The position numbers were made by a program, and so were the translations under genes. Positions 22,045 through 34,500 of a stretch of DNA of 64,000 nt are shown here, in pieces. The notes under the pieces were generated by a model. It saw nothing but the letters and a program-made list of their open reading frames with translations, had not been told where the DNA came from and made no database searches. The stretch's first letter is position 1. Each line of letters begins with the position of its first letter. Source of the stretch: Meghimatium bilineatum (lineage: Eukaryota; Mollusca; Gastropoda; Stylommatophora; Philomycidae); the NCBI GenBank assembly GCA_034231615.1, contig CM067317.1:46061876-46125875 (forward strand). Reading direction: 5' to 3'.

Positions 22045-22338
22045 AAATAATATCGACAGTGTGTTGTCGAGGTTGGAAAGGGGAGCAAAGAATAGCAACA
22101 CTGTTTACCTTCCATGCATGTCGTACGAGGTGACTAAGGAGGTTATGGGATGGAGTTGACTGTCCCATCCCATATAGGGTTAGTGACCCAAAGCCATGCT
22201 GAAGTCGAATGTGTCAGGCCGAAATGCGCAGATATCGCAGCAATGATGCAAACCACGACACACCGCATTCCGTTCTCCGGACTACATCCTGCTGATCTGC
22301 AGGAGTTTGAGAACGAACTCAGAAGAAGAAGAAAAAAA
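22045..22338 (+). mobile_element. SINE family A, near full length
   Basis: GGAAAGGGGAGCAAAGAATA, CATGTCGTACGAGGTGACTA, GAAGTCGAATGTGTCAGGCC, GACTACATCCTGCTGATCTG and a GAAGAAGAAG tail. Confidence 0.85.
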
Positions 22339-22804
22339 ATATTTATCATCCTTTAAAAAAAATTATTGGTGGTTAGAAGCGCAAAACCGGTACATGTAGA
22401 CGTCATCAAAAACGTTAAACCGGACAGTGTTGAAAATCTGGATTGTCTTAGGAAACCGGTACGCCTGGGAGCTATAAAAGTGTCACAACAAATTACATAT
22501 ATATTCTCATTGATGGGGTCTTTGTTACCTCTAATATTTTATGGTAGTGTGTCCTGATATAACCTAATTGGACTTTGTCCGCTGGTTGAAAGGGGCACGC
22601 CTCTCCAAAAGAGAGGCAAACTCATTAACTACTACATATATATTCTACAATTACGTGCGCATGCATTTACGTTATACAGACCCGCACTAAATACCCACAA
22701 TTCATGTAATGTTGTCCCAGAAGCAATATAAATGAGTGTGTGGACGTCTGTGACTACGCCGATAGCGATACAGACAGCAGAAAAAAATACCAAGCATGAT
22801 TGAT

Positions 22805-23550
22805 ACTGGTTAGCTTTGAGCATGGTAACCGGCGTGTAAGTACATAAACCCAGCGATGGATTTGAGCATGGTAACCAGCCTGTAAGTATATAAACCCAGC
22901 GATAGATTTGAGCATGGTAACCAGAGTGTAAGTACATAAACCCAGCGATGGATTTGAGCATGGTAACCAGCGTGTAAGTATATAAACCCAGCGATAGATT
23001 TGAGCATGGTAACCAGCGTGTAAGTACATAAACCCAGCGATAGATTTGAGCATGGTAACCAGCGTGTAAGTATATAAACCCAGCGATAGATTTGAGCATG
23101 GTAACCAGCGTGTAAGTATATAAACCCAGCGACAGATTTGAGCATGGTAACCAGCGTGTAAGTACATAAACCCAGCGATAGATTTGAGCATGGTAACCAG
23201 CGTGTAAGTACATAAACCCAGCGATGGATTTGAGCATGGTAACCAGCGTGTAAGTATATAAACCCAGCGATAGATTTGAGCATGGTAACCAGCGTGTAAG
23301 TACATAAACCCAGCGATAGATTTGAGCATGGTAACCAGCGTGTAAGTATATAAACCCAGCGATAGATTTGAGCATGGTAACCAGCGTGTAAGTACATAAA
23401 CCCAGCGATAGATTTGAGCATGGTAACCAGCGTGTAAGTATATAAACCCAGCGACAGATTTGAGCATGGTAACCAGCGTGTAAGTACATAAACCCAGCGA
23501 TAGATTTGAGCATGGTAACCAGCGTGTAAGTACATAAACCCAGCGAACAC
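22805..23550. repeat. Minisatellite, 46 bp unit, ~16 copies
   Basis: Tandem TTTGAGCATGGTAACCAGCG, TGTAAGTATATAAACCCAGC, GATAGA. Because 46 is 1 mod 3, the minus strand is open in all three frames (22632-23611), each giving the same 46-residue peptide repeat. No real gene is implied. Confidence 0.96.
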
Positions 23551-23627
23551 TTTCTTTTTCTAGCAAAATGGTTACAGTTGTCCACCTTTTACTGCAAGTA
23601 GTTAAAAACACTGAACGTATTAGTTAT

Positions 23628-23785
23628 CGACGCCGAAATCGGATGTGTAGGGTCATTGGCGCAAATAAAACGGCGACACCACGCCTTTCCGTTCTGTAGA
23701 GTACGTCCTATTGAAAATCTAGTAGGAACATCCTGCTATAAGAGAACTCATAATGGGAGTTTGAGCACGAAAGCGAAATAATAAT
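23628..23785 (+). mobile_element. SINE family B
   Basis: GCCGAAATCGGATGTGTAGG, GGCGCAAATAAAACGGCGAC and GGGAGTTTGAGCACGAAAGC. Its first 20 bases are also found in the 1.3 kb retroposon. Confidence 0.75.
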
Positions 23786-23989
23786 ACAAATAAATGAGTG
23801 CACAGCGACATGACAGACACCCTGTACATATCGCTTACCGGAGAGTGTCTCATAAAAGAACCAGGATATTCATTATGTTTGCCAATGTCAACAGTTTTCA
23901 TGTGAATCTAAAGTGCATTTTCTTTGTAGCATGTATAAAACAGAACTTAAGTCAGTAGCACAGGATAGGTACAGAAAATGTCACGATCA

Positions 23990-24150
23990 ATATCTATATG
24001 TCTGACATCATAGATGACACTTTCTATGTTTGACATCACTGATATCACTTTCTATGTTTGATAACATTCTATATGTTTGAAATAAGCAATGTCATTTTTT
24101 ATGTTTCACATAATTTTTGTCAGTTTCTATGTATGACATCATGGCTGTCA
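23990..24150. repeat. Degenerate tandem repeat, ~27 bp
   Basis: TCTATGTTTGACATCACTGA-like units, four to five diverged copies. Confidence 0.6.
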
Positions 24151-24177
24151 TTTCTATATTATTTACATCCCGTGTCT

Positions 24178-24275
24178 TGCCCGGATCTCAAATGGGAGCA
24201 AATAATAATAATAGTGTCACTTGTCAAGCATGTTGTAAAACGCGACTAAGGAAGTTGGAAATGGGGGTTTGTCGC
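24178..24275 (+). mobile_element. SINE family A, 5' fragment
   Basis: CATGTTGTAAAACGCGACTA with the upstream GGGAGCAAA block; the rest is lost. Confidence 0.55.
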
Positions 24276-24404
24276 GCTCTGTGATCTCCGCTGTGATGAA
24301 GCATGCTGAGAACCCATGACTGGGCTGCTTGGACGGAATCACCCTTTATTCTTACAACATCCCCCCCCCTGCTCTCTGAATAGATGTATTTTACAAGACA
24401 TTGC

Positions 24405-24560
24405 ACGACGCCGACATAGGATGTGTAGGGCCATTTATGCAAATAAAACGGTTGTACAACGCACTTAGGTTTACTGGACCACATCCTACTAAAAATCTTG
24501 TAGGGCTATTGTCCAGCTACAAGAGAGATCCAGAGGGAGTTTGAGAAGGAATAGAAAAAT
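24405..24560 (+). mobile_element. SINE family B
   Basis: GACGCCGACATAGGATGTGT, GCAAATAAAACGG, CCACATCCTACTAAAAATC and GAGTTTGAGAAGGAA blocks. Confidence 0.7.
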
Positions 24561-24634
24561 AGCATCGCACACTGCAGAGATCTGGATGCTTCTGGTTATG
24601 AAATATAGCTCCGGAGAAACCACCTCATTGCACT

Positions 24635-24872
24635 TAATATGTAAGATGTAATATGTAATATGCAAGATGTAATATGTAATATGTAAGATGTAATATGTAA
24701 GATGCAAGATGTAATATGTAAGCTGTAATATGTAATATGTAAGATGTAATATGTAAGATGCAAGATGTAATATGCAAGATGTAAGATGTAATATGCAAGA
24801 TGTAAGATATAATTTGTAAGATGTAATATGTAAGATGCAAGATATAAGATGCAAGATGTAAGATGTAAGATC
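24635..24872. repeat. Minisatellite of ATGTAAGATGTAATATG words (7-21 bp)
   Basis: Interleaved GTAAGAT, GTAATAT and GCAAGAT heptads; ORFs on the minus strand are repeat artefacts. Confidence 0.9.
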
Positions 24873-25104
24873 TAATCGCTGGTAATTCCTGGGGATCGAT
24901 GCAACATTTACAGCATGTCTCAGATTTCACGAAAAATCGCGACAAATCCCCCATTTGCAGAAGAAGAATGCTCAGCTCATGATATTAAATTCTACAGTTA
25001 TATTGTACACAGTTTTCATCCTGGACATACACAAATTGTGGAAGTTCTCAACATACATAGATTGCGGGAGACCTCACAATACAAACATTGAGGAAGACAT
25101 GACA

Positions 25105-25525
25105 ATAAAAAAGCCATGGAATACATCACAATACAAAAGATGTGGAAGACATCACAATACAAAAACTGTGGAAGACATCACAATACACAAACTGTGGAAG
25201 ACATCACAATACAAAAACTGTGGAAGACATCAAAATACAAAAACTGTGGAAGACATCACAATACAAAAGATGTGGAAGACATCACAATACAAAAACTGTG
25301 GAAGACATCACAATACAAAAACTGTGGAAGACATCACAATACAAAAACTGTGGAAGACATCACAATACAAAAACTGTGGAAGACATCACAATACAAAAAC
25401 TGTGGAAGACATCACAATACAAAAACTGTGGAAGACATCACAATACAAAAACTGTGGAAGACATCACAATACAAAACTGTGGAAGACATCACAATACAAA
25501 AACTGTGGAAGACCTCTTCATACAA
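25105..25525. repeat. Minisatellite, 26 bp unit, ~16 copies
   Basis: Tandem GACATCACAATACAAAAACT plus GTGGAA. The 26 bp period keeps all plus-strand frames open (three overlapping ORFs of 134-223 codons). Confidence 0.95.
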
Positions 25526-25641
25526 AAATTGTGGCAGATTATTTAAAAGAGAGCCACAGAATCATGAATCTAGATCTGAAAGTAAAACTACTGCACCGGA
25601 TAAAGAATCCCATGCGTGCATACTAAGTGACTCAATGAACA

Positions 25642-25765
25642 TCTTCTTCTTCTTCTTTGTCGTTCGTCCTGAAAAGGACGTTTGTGGCGCGTTATGTCTG
25701 TTTACAGCTTTGCTGCGATACTGCAGCTTCTGGTCGACATATCCGACATCTGCATGGTTATTTTT
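25642..25765 (-). mobile_element. SINE family A, 3' fragment, reverse
   Basis: CTTCTTCTTCTTTGTCGTTC tail and the reverse of the AAGCTGTAAAC and CGGATGTGTC-like blocks. Confidence 0.65.
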
Positions 25766-25944
25766 GTTGATATAATGTCTTTCCCTCTTCGATCCCTAGA
25801 ACTTGGCCAGGCTTCATTACTGTACTCCTGTTTCCAGACCCACTGCGTGGAAGTGTCCTAGGGTCTTTGTCAGTTTTGGTTCGCTGACCCTGATGCGCAG
25901 TTACTAGCTATGTGTCGCTAGTCCCTAGCACTCTGGTGTGCTTG

Positions 25945-26470
25945 GCATCTTGGGTCCACTCAATGAACATGATTCAGAAAATCAAAACAAGTTATGTACG
26001 TAGGGGATGGACGGAGTCATTAGAGAGAGCTAAGACGCGGGCATCACTAGGAAAATTAACGCTTATCTCTATCCCGGGACACGCAGGCGTGTTGGGAAAC
26101 GAACTGGCCGACCAATGATCTAGCCTCGCCACCACAACAGATGGTCAGTATATGGACCGAACAGACATGCTCATTGCACTTCGTGAGTCAGCACGATCAG
26201 AGGATTTTGAGATGAATGAGCGTGAATCAATATCGAGAATGCGCGAATTGGGAGTGAGGATGGGCGTGGCCCGTGGAGAACCCCTGACAAAGATTTCAAA
26301 AAGAGCATTGAACCAACACAGAACCGGAGCCATCGGCCGTCATACCCTGAGAGATTTACTGAAGTGGAGATCTGAGCATCAATGGACTCTTTCCACTCGG
26401 GGTTCTAAGGGGTTCTATCATATTCTTCCACCACCCACATTCCAAAATATTCTCCCTTAAAACAACATTT
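25945..26470 (+). pseudogene. LINE RNase H C-terminus and tail, one in-frame stop
   Basis: Plus-strand frame from 25969 encodes M-I-Q-K-I-K-T-S-Y-V-R-R-G-W, then ISIPGHAGVLGNELADQ (last RNase H motif with conserved H and D), then TGA at 26116. The tail continues as M-D-R-T-D-M-L-I-A-L-R-E-S to a stop at about 26458. The same tail occurs at 10239-10430 (minus) and 30345-30590. The RT domain is missing. Confidence 0.75.
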
Positions 26471-26524
26471 TTCGTGACTTTATTGATTTGCTTGATATAT
26501 GTCCATGATTGACGTCTATATGTG

Positions 26525-26800
26525 CTACTCTTCTTCTCGTTCGCAGTTTAACATGTCTACATAGCAAGTTTTGTTGTGAAGACATGTTATCTACTTGCGT
26601 TACGTGATACTAATGTTGCTAGTGTGCCTTCTTGCCTGGAATCTCCGACTTCAGCACTTGTGTTTGCTTGGGCAGGACTCTAGTTCTGCTCGATGTAGTG
26701 GATCCTCATCGACATTAGTTTTCAGCCACTATTGGCAGGACTTAGCCTCATCTGCACTTCATGGAGTTGACTTCGATGAGGGATCTATATGTTAAATCCT
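26525..26800 (-). pseudogene. Possible LINE fragment, reverse
   Basis: CTTCTTCTCGTTCGCAGTTT and ACATGTCTACA blocks also occur at 52032-52075, at the 3' end of the LINE relic there. The rest is not assignable. Confidence 0.35.
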
Positions 26801-26802
26801 CT

Positions 26803-27085
26803 TCTTCTGCGTTCTTTCTCAATCTCCTGCAAATTAACAGTATGTAGTCTGGAGAACGGAATGGGTTGTGTCATGGTTTACAGCTTTGCTGCGATATCTT
26901 CGTCTTTCGGTCTGATACGTTTGTCTTCAGCATGACTTCTAGGTAACTTTGACCCTATATTGGATGGGACAGCTAGCTCCAATTTACTATCCACTCCATA
27001 CTCTCCGTAGTCACCTCTTACGACATCCATGAAAGATAAACATTGCTGTTATTCTTTGCACCCCTTTCGGGCTTAGGTAATACAT
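26803..27085 (-). mobile_element. SINE family A, reverse
   Basis: CTTCTTCTGCGTTCTTTCTC tail, TGTAGTCTGGAGAACGGAAT block and CACCCCTTTCGGGC 5' end, all in reverse. Confidence 0.8.
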
Positions 27086-27214
27086 GGGTCATAAGCTAGA
27101 TCTTATTAGCAAAAGAACAAGTTACTATTTGGATAGAGTGACGCATGAAATACTGTGGTGTTTACTTTCATATTAAGCTAGAATGACGGTCTTAGTGTGC
27201 CTATTTTTTTAGGG

Positions 27215-27475
27215 ACTCTAATGGGGAGTAAAAACAAGAGGCACACTTCGTCTTCCATGCATGTCGTAAGATGCGACTAAGAGTTGGGGAGAGATATTGT
27301 CCCACCCCATATAGAATCAACGTGACCCATAAGCCTAGATGATTTCGGATTTAGATTTGTCAGACCGAAAGGCGCAGCTATCACAGATAAGCTGTAAATC
27401 ATGACACAACGCATTTCATTCTCGGTACTACAGCCTGATAATCTTCAGGAGTTTGAGAACGAACGCAGAAGAGAA
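27215..27475 (+). mobile_element. SINE family A
   Basis: CATGTCGTAAGATGCGACTA, GACCGAAAGGCGCAGCTATC, and GTTTGAGAACGAACGCAGAA tail. Confidence 0.75.
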
Positions 27476-27739
27476 GGCTGTCTTAAATTTGTCCACATAA
27501 CCAAAGATAGCGGCCAGTTACCAGATTCAATATTTACGGTAATTAAAATTGATTTTCACAAATTACAATATAAGATTCAATGTCTTCATGAACGTGTTGC
27601 TTCTGTGTGTGATCTTACGTGATGGTTAGTAGCACGTCCATACATTGTCACGTTCATATGAACTGCGTTAGTCCAAACATCTAGGCCGGATCGTGATATC
27701 TATAACTGCAACACCAATGCAGCTTTAACACAGACTAGT

Positions 27740-28405
27740 GGGCATTTATAGTTTTAATACACTCGGATATAACACAGACAAGTGAAGATTTATAGTTTGA
27801 TTACACTCGGATATAGAGCAGACATGTGAAAATTTAATTTATAGTTTACACTTGGATATAGAGTAAACATGTGAAGATGTATAGTTTTATTACACTCGGA
27901 TATAACACAGACAAGTGAAGATTTATAGTTTGATTACTCTCGGTTATAGAGCAGACAAGAGAAAATATATAGTTTAATTACTATTGGATATAGAGCAGAC
28001 ATGTGAAAATGTATAGTTTTAATGAACTCGGACATACCACAGACAAGTGGACATTTATAGTTTAATACACTCGGATATTAGAGCACTTGCTTCGCATATG
28101 AGTGGTCCTGGATTCATTCCCCAGTTGAGGCGGAAATGTTTTTCAGATCGCAACGGCTCCCGGGTCGACCCAGCCTTAAATTGGTACCGGATTAATCCGG
28201 GAAGCAAAGACTGCTAGGGAGAGGAGATGGCTACCGCTTTCATTTGCAGAGCCTCTGAAATGTGAGATCGCTAACATCTTACATCCCTGCGGCATTAACA
28301 CATGCTATGGGTTACTGTACTTTTGTACACTCCGATATAGAGCAGACAAAAGAAAATTTATAGTTTTAATTAACATCGGACATACCATAGACAAGTGGAC
28401 ATTTC
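27740..28405. repeat. Minisatellite, ~44 bp unit, interrupted by a tRNA-derived SINE
   Basis: Units ACACTCGGATATAACACAGA, CAAGTGAAGATTTATAGTTT, GATT run from 27740 to 28080 and resume at about 28330 with CACTCCGATATAGAGCAGAC. Confidence 0.85.
28076..28312 (+). mobile_element. SINE with tRNA-Ala-like head
   Basis: GAGCACTTGCTTCGCATATG followed by AGTGGTCCTGGATTCATTCC matches the anticodon-arm and T-arm half of a tRNA-Ala, with a TGC anticodon context. The A box is missing or degraded. The body continues to about 28310. It splits a minisatellite. This is not a functional tRNA. Confidence 0.6.
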
Positions 28406-28419
28406 CCCCATTTATTGAC

Positions 28420-28680
28420 AGCACCCGATAGGGGAGCATAAAATAGCGGTAATATTTGCCTGCCATGCAGAGACGACTAAGGAGGTTATAGGTTGGAGTT
28501 GGCTGCCCATCTCATATAGTATCAAAGTGACCCAGAAGTCATGCTGATGTCGAATGTCCCAGACCGAATTGCGTAGATATCACAGCAAAGCTGTAAACCT
28601 GACGCAACACATTCCGTTCTACGGACTACTTCCTGTTAATTTGCAGGAGTTTGAGAACGAACTCAGAAGAAGTAGAAGAG
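28420..28680 (+). mobile_element. SINE family A
   Basis: GGGGAGCATAAAATAGCGGT, GAGACGACTAAGGAGGTTAT, GATGTCGAATGTCCCAGACC, and GTTTGAGAACGAACTCAGAA plus GAA tail. Confidence 0.8.
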
Positions 28681-28724
28681 TACTCTCTATATGCGTAGAA
28701 AAGCAGAAAACATAAGACAACTAT

Positions 28725-28918
28725 CATCTACACTTAATACTTTTTCCTAACATCCTCTAAACTATAAGCTACACTTAATACTTTTTCCTAACATCCTCTA
28801 AACTATAAGCTACACTTAATACTTTCTCCTACAAACTTCATATAAACTATAAGCTACACTTAATACTTTCTCCTACAAACTTCATATAAACTATAAGCTA
28901 CACTGAATACTTTCTCCG
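28725..28918. repeat. Minisatellite, ~44 bp unit (left part of a split array)
   Basis: AAACTATAAGCTACACTTAA, TACTTTCTCCTACAAACTTC, ATAT units; the same family resumes at 30625 beyond the LINE. Confidence 0.9.
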
Positions 28919-28919
28919 A

Positions 28920-30610
28920 CCACGGGACTCCTACCATGGGAATCGTATCACGTGCAGCGGATCTTCCAGTATAACTCGGGTCTTGACAGGATAAGCAAAA
29001 TTAGGTGCAGCAAGCGGCAGGTCAAGCACTCAAGGTGCAGTGACCTGAACCAGCTACCATGGTGGAATAACGGCAGAGAAGAAACAAACGGCAGGCCATC
29101 AAGGCGTGGCAGAAAGCACGCAACTACGACAGCGCACCATCCAATAACGTAACGACATTGAAGCAGACCGTAGACAACACTATGTTACTCTTTAAGATAT
29201 GATCTCAGCAAGCCAAGGAAGAAAAATGGAATGAATTCTGCAAGCAGATCAGTTCAAACAAATCTTTTAAGACTTTCTGGCGTTTTCAGCGAAGCATGAA
29301 CGGAAATGTACAAACATTCGGTATATCTGATTTTAAATCCACTGATCTGACATGGTAGAAATCAGACGAAGATAAGGGGAATATATTTCCTTGAGCAAAT
29401 CTAGACTACGTAGTTCAACTGACGGACCAAAACAACGTAGATGTCAGGCGGAGAATTATGACAACTCTATCTGGTCTATGTACAGAGCCTGAGTGGAATG
29501 AGAGCATACACATCCCTGCAGAGACTGTCCACCACTCTTTAATGGTCGCGGAACACCGTCCCAGGCACTGGCGGTATTCGATATTAGGACTTCGCCATCC
29601 ATAAGGAGAGTGGCACACGACTTGGTTCGTGAGTTTAACGAAAACATCAAGAACGGTATTATCAAAGAAGAATGATTACTTAGCTACCTATTTTTCTGCC
29701 ACTAAAGAAGCCCAATGAACACCACGTCCGGATCAACGGATACCGAATCATAACGATGAAGAACACCACGAGCAAACTCATTGAGAAGATTGTAGCACAC
29801 CATCTCGCTCGAGACCTGGAAGAGAGCCACATTTTCCCGGTCACGCTCGGAGGTTACAGATGTCAGAAAGAAACATGGCGCAACGTCGCTGTTTTCGCCT
29901 ACGACGTATTTGAGGGCTTCCATGCATGTCTGAAAATGTGTACTGTTGTGATTGACTTGGAGTACGCGTATAACAGAATGCCGTTCGAGTACCTCATCAA
30001 CATTCTCTTGCTCTTTAATGTTGACCCTTTTTTAGTTTACTACACTCGAATAATGCTATGGGTTCATAGCAGTCCCACAAAGGAAGTATTTGATGTAACG
30101 CAGGAACTTAACAGATTGGAATCGCAAGCCTATTTCCATGCGTACATACTAAGTGACTCAATATGATTCAGAAAGTCAAAACAGGTTATGTGCGTAGAGG
30201 ATGGATAGAGTCATTAGAGAGAGCTAAAATGTGGACATCACTACAAAAACTAACCATTATCTTTGTTCCTGGACACACGGGCGCGGAGGGAAACGAATGA
30301 GTCGACCAATTAGCTTGCCTCACCACCATACCAGATGGTCAGCCTATAGACCGAGAGGACATACTCATTGCTCTTCGTGAGTCCGCTCGATCAGAGGATT
30401 TTGAGATGAATGAGCATGAATCAATGTCTAGAATGCGGAAATTGGAAGTGAAGTTGAGAGTGGCAGGTAGAGAACACCTGACAAAGATTTCAAAAATAGC
30501 AATGAACCACCATAGAACAGGAACCATCAGCCGTTATACCCTGAGAGATTTATTGAAACGGAGACCTGAGCACATATGGACATGGCTGGTGTGCGAGGAG
30601 GATATAATCA
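28920..30610 (+). pseudogene. Degenerate LINE (RT, RNase H and C-terminal tail)
   Basis: The order of parts matches a LINE ORF2. First is a linker with W-N-E-F-C-K-Q-I-S-S-N-K-S (29222-29270). Then an RT with N-T-T-S-K-L-I-E-K-I-V-A-H-H-L and the palm motif A block V-V-I-D-L-E-Y-A-Y-N-R-M (29756-30166). Then I-E-S-L-E-R-A-K and VPGHTGAEGNE of RNase H, and the A-L-R-E-S-A-R-S-E-D-F-E-M tail (30350-30590). There are several stops and a deletion between RT motif A and RNase H, which removes the catalytic YxDD. It sits inside a minisatellite, which flanks it on both sides. It has no endonuclease domain and is not functional. Confidence 0.8.
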
Positions 30611-30621
30611 ATAAACTAATA

Positions 30622-31062
30622 TCTAATACTTTCTTCTACAAACTTAATCTAAACTATAAGTTACACTTACTACTTTCTACAAACTTAATATAAACTATAA
30701 GTTACACTTACTACTTTCTACAAACTTAATCTAAACTATAAGTTACACTTACTACTTTCTACAAACTTAATCTAAACTATAAGTTACACCTAATACTTTC
30801 TTCTACAAACTTAATCTAAACTTAAGTTACACTTAATACTTTCTACAAATTTAATCTAAACTATAAGTTACATCTAATACTTTCTACAAACTTAATCTAA
30901 ACTATAAGTTACACTTACTACTTTCTACAAACTTAATATAAACTATAAGTTACACTTAATACTTTCTACAAATTTAATCTAAACTATAAGTTACATCTAA
31001 TACTTTCTACAAACTTAATCTAAACTATAAATTACACTGAATACTCTCTCCTACAAACTTAT
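30622..31062. repeat. Minisatellite, 37-41 bp unit (right part of the split array)
   Basis: ACAAACTTAATCTAAACTAT, AAGTTACACTTACTACTTTC units, about 11 copies, ending ~230 bp before the TATA box of the ependymin-related gene. Confidence 0.93.
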
Positions 31063-31291
31063 CCAAACTTGATAATTTTAAAACAAACAAGCGTGTCACT
31101 AACTCGTCAGGCATTTAGTTCCTGTTTACAGGTTGAACATGAGACATCAACGACGCATTTGACAAGGAGTGATCTGTTATCTATTTGTTTGTGTATGTGA
31201 CATTATTGTTCAGTCGACGTTTCCTGAGAGGTTTTCTAGAGTTGGATAAAACCAACAGGATCTTGGTAAAGATTTTCCTGGAGACCTACCT

Positions 31292-31298
31292 TATAAAA
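31292..31298 (+). promoter_or_regulatory. TATA box of the ependymin-related gene
   Basis: TATAAAA lies 97 bp upstream of the ATG; a start near 31320-31325 (ACAGTAGTTAAC) would fit the usual 30 bp spacing. Inferred from position only. Confidence 0.55.
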
Positions 31299-31394
31299 AC
31301 AGAACGTCTAAACAGACAGTAGTTAACTTTGAGAAAACGTTATCACTGGGCGATATCTTAATTAATACTTTAGTCACATCAACACTGTGCCACT

Positions 31395-31514
31395 ATGATT
31401 TTCTTCGTATTTTCAATATTTGTAGTAACCCTTCTAGGGGTTAACGGACAGGACCCAACAGCAGTGTGTTATCCACCGCTCTTCCAGATGTCATATCTCA
31501 ACATGTTGACAGAG
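31395..31514 (+). CDS. Ependymin-related gene, exon 1 (residues 1-40)
   Basis: ATG at 31395, signal peptide and first cysteine (C25). Donor ACAGAG|GTAGGA. The first ATG after the TATA box is used. Confidence 0.85.
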
Positions 31515-34500
31515 GTAGGACCCCTAGACTATAGATGTTCGTGTGATATTACTAGGTGAATGTGATATCGAAGGTAGACTAGACTTGTTATTACGGTATT
31601 GGAGGTAAGAAATCTAGACTAGACTTGTTATTACGGTATTAGAAATAGGAAATCTAGACTAGACTTGTTATTACGGTATTAGAAATAGGAAATCTAGACT
31701 AGACTTGTTATTACGGTATTGGAGATAGGAAATCTAGACTAGACTTGTTATTACGGTATTGGAGATAGGAAATCTAGACTAGACTTGTTATTACGGTATT
31801 GGAGGCAGGGAATGTAGTCCAGGCAAGTCATGACATCGAAGAACAACCTTGCTAGTATGATATCGAAGGTAAAGACATCTAGATTAGGCTTGCTAAGGTA
31901 GGAATAGGAATGTCCGGCTTTGTGGTACACTGCTCATCTGTGACGGCAAAAGTACAGAGTTCGATCCTCGCCACTGGCACTTATGCATCCGGACTATTAA
32001 GAAAGCAATGGCTAATTAATAAACGTATTTATATTGCTTAGGGAAAAAATCACTACAGCCAAAAAATGTTGGGTTGATGGCTACGTCCTGAATAGCATAC
32101 GCTACCAAATTGAAGGTAGGACGTCTAGACCTGGTTTGCTAATATGATATCGAAGGTAGGACATCTAGACTAGACTCGTTAATATGATATCGAAGGTAGG
32201 ACATCTAGACTAGACTTGTTAATATGATATCCAAGGTAGGACATCTAGACTAGACTTGTTAATATGATATCCAAGGAAGGACATCTAGACCTTTTTAAAT
32301 GATACAATTTAGAATACCTAGACTAGATTTTTATACAATGATATATAAAGTAGGGCATCTAGACTAGAAATATTATAATGTTATATAAGGTAGGGCATCT
32401 AGTTTGGACCTGTTAATGATTTTACAATAAACAGAGACCGTACGTTGACGGGGTCCGAAAAGAAGTAAAGAAAAGCAGCACTGTTTACCTTCCATGTATG
32501 TCGTAAGAGGTGACTAAGGAAAGTTGGGTGTGTAGTTGGTCGTTTTTCATATAGATACGCAGAAGTCATGCAGATTTCCTATGTGTAAAGGTAAAGATAT
32601 GGTCCATGGCAGAAACCTGACGTCCCAAAACTACCAGACATCCGACAATAACTATTACCACCACTTCCAGCTAAACACAACACACTCTACACAACTGCAC
32701 CACAACTGAGGAAAACCTGTGCATTCGCCAGAAGGGCTATGGGCTGTCAAGAGCTTCCTGCTCACAGCGAAAGGGATTGAATCCTCATCATCATTATTAT
32801 CGTTGTCGTATACGTAAACACCAACACTACCCCCACCACCATCATCATTATCATCGCTACTACCGCCATCCTCATCATCAATATGTATGCCTTAACATGC
32901 TAATAAAAGTTCTCATATTTCCACAGGACAAAGGTACCATATTTGCCGACTTCAGCAAACAGAAGTATGTTGAGGTGTCCTCTATCAGCAACTACCGATA
33001 CGTTCACGATTTTGCTAATGTAAGTGAAACATGATTCTCTAAATCAGTGGTTCTCAACCTGTTTTGTGTGAACCGTGGTTCCTCCTCTTCGGACACATTT
33101 TCTTCTGATTCCCCCCCCCCCAACGAGTTAAACAACTTTACAAACATTATAAAAGGTGTATTAACTTTTTTTTATAAGTCACTAATCATTCATAAACCAC
33201 AAATCCTTTATGTCACCAACTCTTTATAAGTCACCAATTCTTTATGTCACCAATTCCTTATAATTCATCAATTCTGTTTGAATCACCAATTCCTTATTAG
33301 TCACCAATTCTGTATAAGTCACCAATTCTGTATAAGTCACCAATTTTGTATGAGTCACCAATTCTGTATAAATCACCAATTCTGTATAAGTCACCAATTC
33401 TGTATGTCACCAATTCATTATAATTCACCAATTCCTTATGATTCATCAATTCTGTATGAGTCACCAATTCTGTATAAGTCACCAATTCTGTATAAGTCAC
33501 CAATTCTAGAGTTATACGAAATATTTAATCAATATTCTTCTATTGAAATGAATTATTTAACTAATTTCAATAGGCAAGATTGGTTAAATGCTTAGGAAAT
33601 CATGGTAACTACATTACCAGAGCCACGACCTCTACTATCTTTGATGGTTAAAAGCTCTGATATAGCCAATTTGGACTAACGTCCGTGGTTGAAAGAAACG
33701 TACCTTGTCATAAGAGGTACATTTTACTTTACCAAATAAATAAGTCATCAATTCTGTATAACCCACCAATCCCTTATAAGTCAACAATTCTGTATAAATC
33801 AACAATTCTGTATAAATCAACAATTCTGTATAAATCAACAATTCTGTATAAGTCAACAATTCTGTATAAGTCAACAATTCTATATAAGTCAACAATTCTG
33901 TATAAGTCAACAATTCTATGTAAGTCAACAATTCTGTTATATTTTTTCGCTATAATTCTTCGTGTTTATCTTTCAAGTGGTTATCTTCCCATGTCTTCTT
34001 CCTTGAAAGGTTTGTGGGTCCTATTTCATTCACTTCTTCTTCTGCGCTCGCTCTCCAACTCCTGCAGACTATCAGGATATACTCCATATACTCCAGAGAA
34101 CAGAATGCATTGTGACATGATTAACAGCATAGCTGTGATATCTACGCCTTTTGGTCAGATACATGCGACTTCAGCATGGCTTCTGGATCACTTTGAGCCT
34201 AAATTGAAAAAGGGCAGGTAACTCCACCTCATAACCTCTTCCTTAGTCGCCTCTGTTGACATGCATGGAAGGCAAACAGTACTGCTATTCTTTGCTACCC
34301 TTTCGGTCTCGGAAACTTACACACGTGTGGTCCCAAAATTTTAAAATTTTTCTCTATGCCCCTCCCTCATAAGTCTCCGTTACTCCAACGGGAGTTATAT
34401 GATACACGGTGAGGCTCCCTGATCTATATAGCGTATGTTTTTTTAAAGAAACATATACTATTATATACGGTGAAGCATCCATGAGCATATCTGTGGTGAC

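Noticed and set aside
24955..25775. Three overlapping ORFs of 134-223 codons
   Set aside because: 26 bp repeat translated in all frames.
28076..28150. tRNA-Ala gene
   Set aside because: Only the 3' half matches, the acceptor stem and A box are lost, and it continues into a SINE body.
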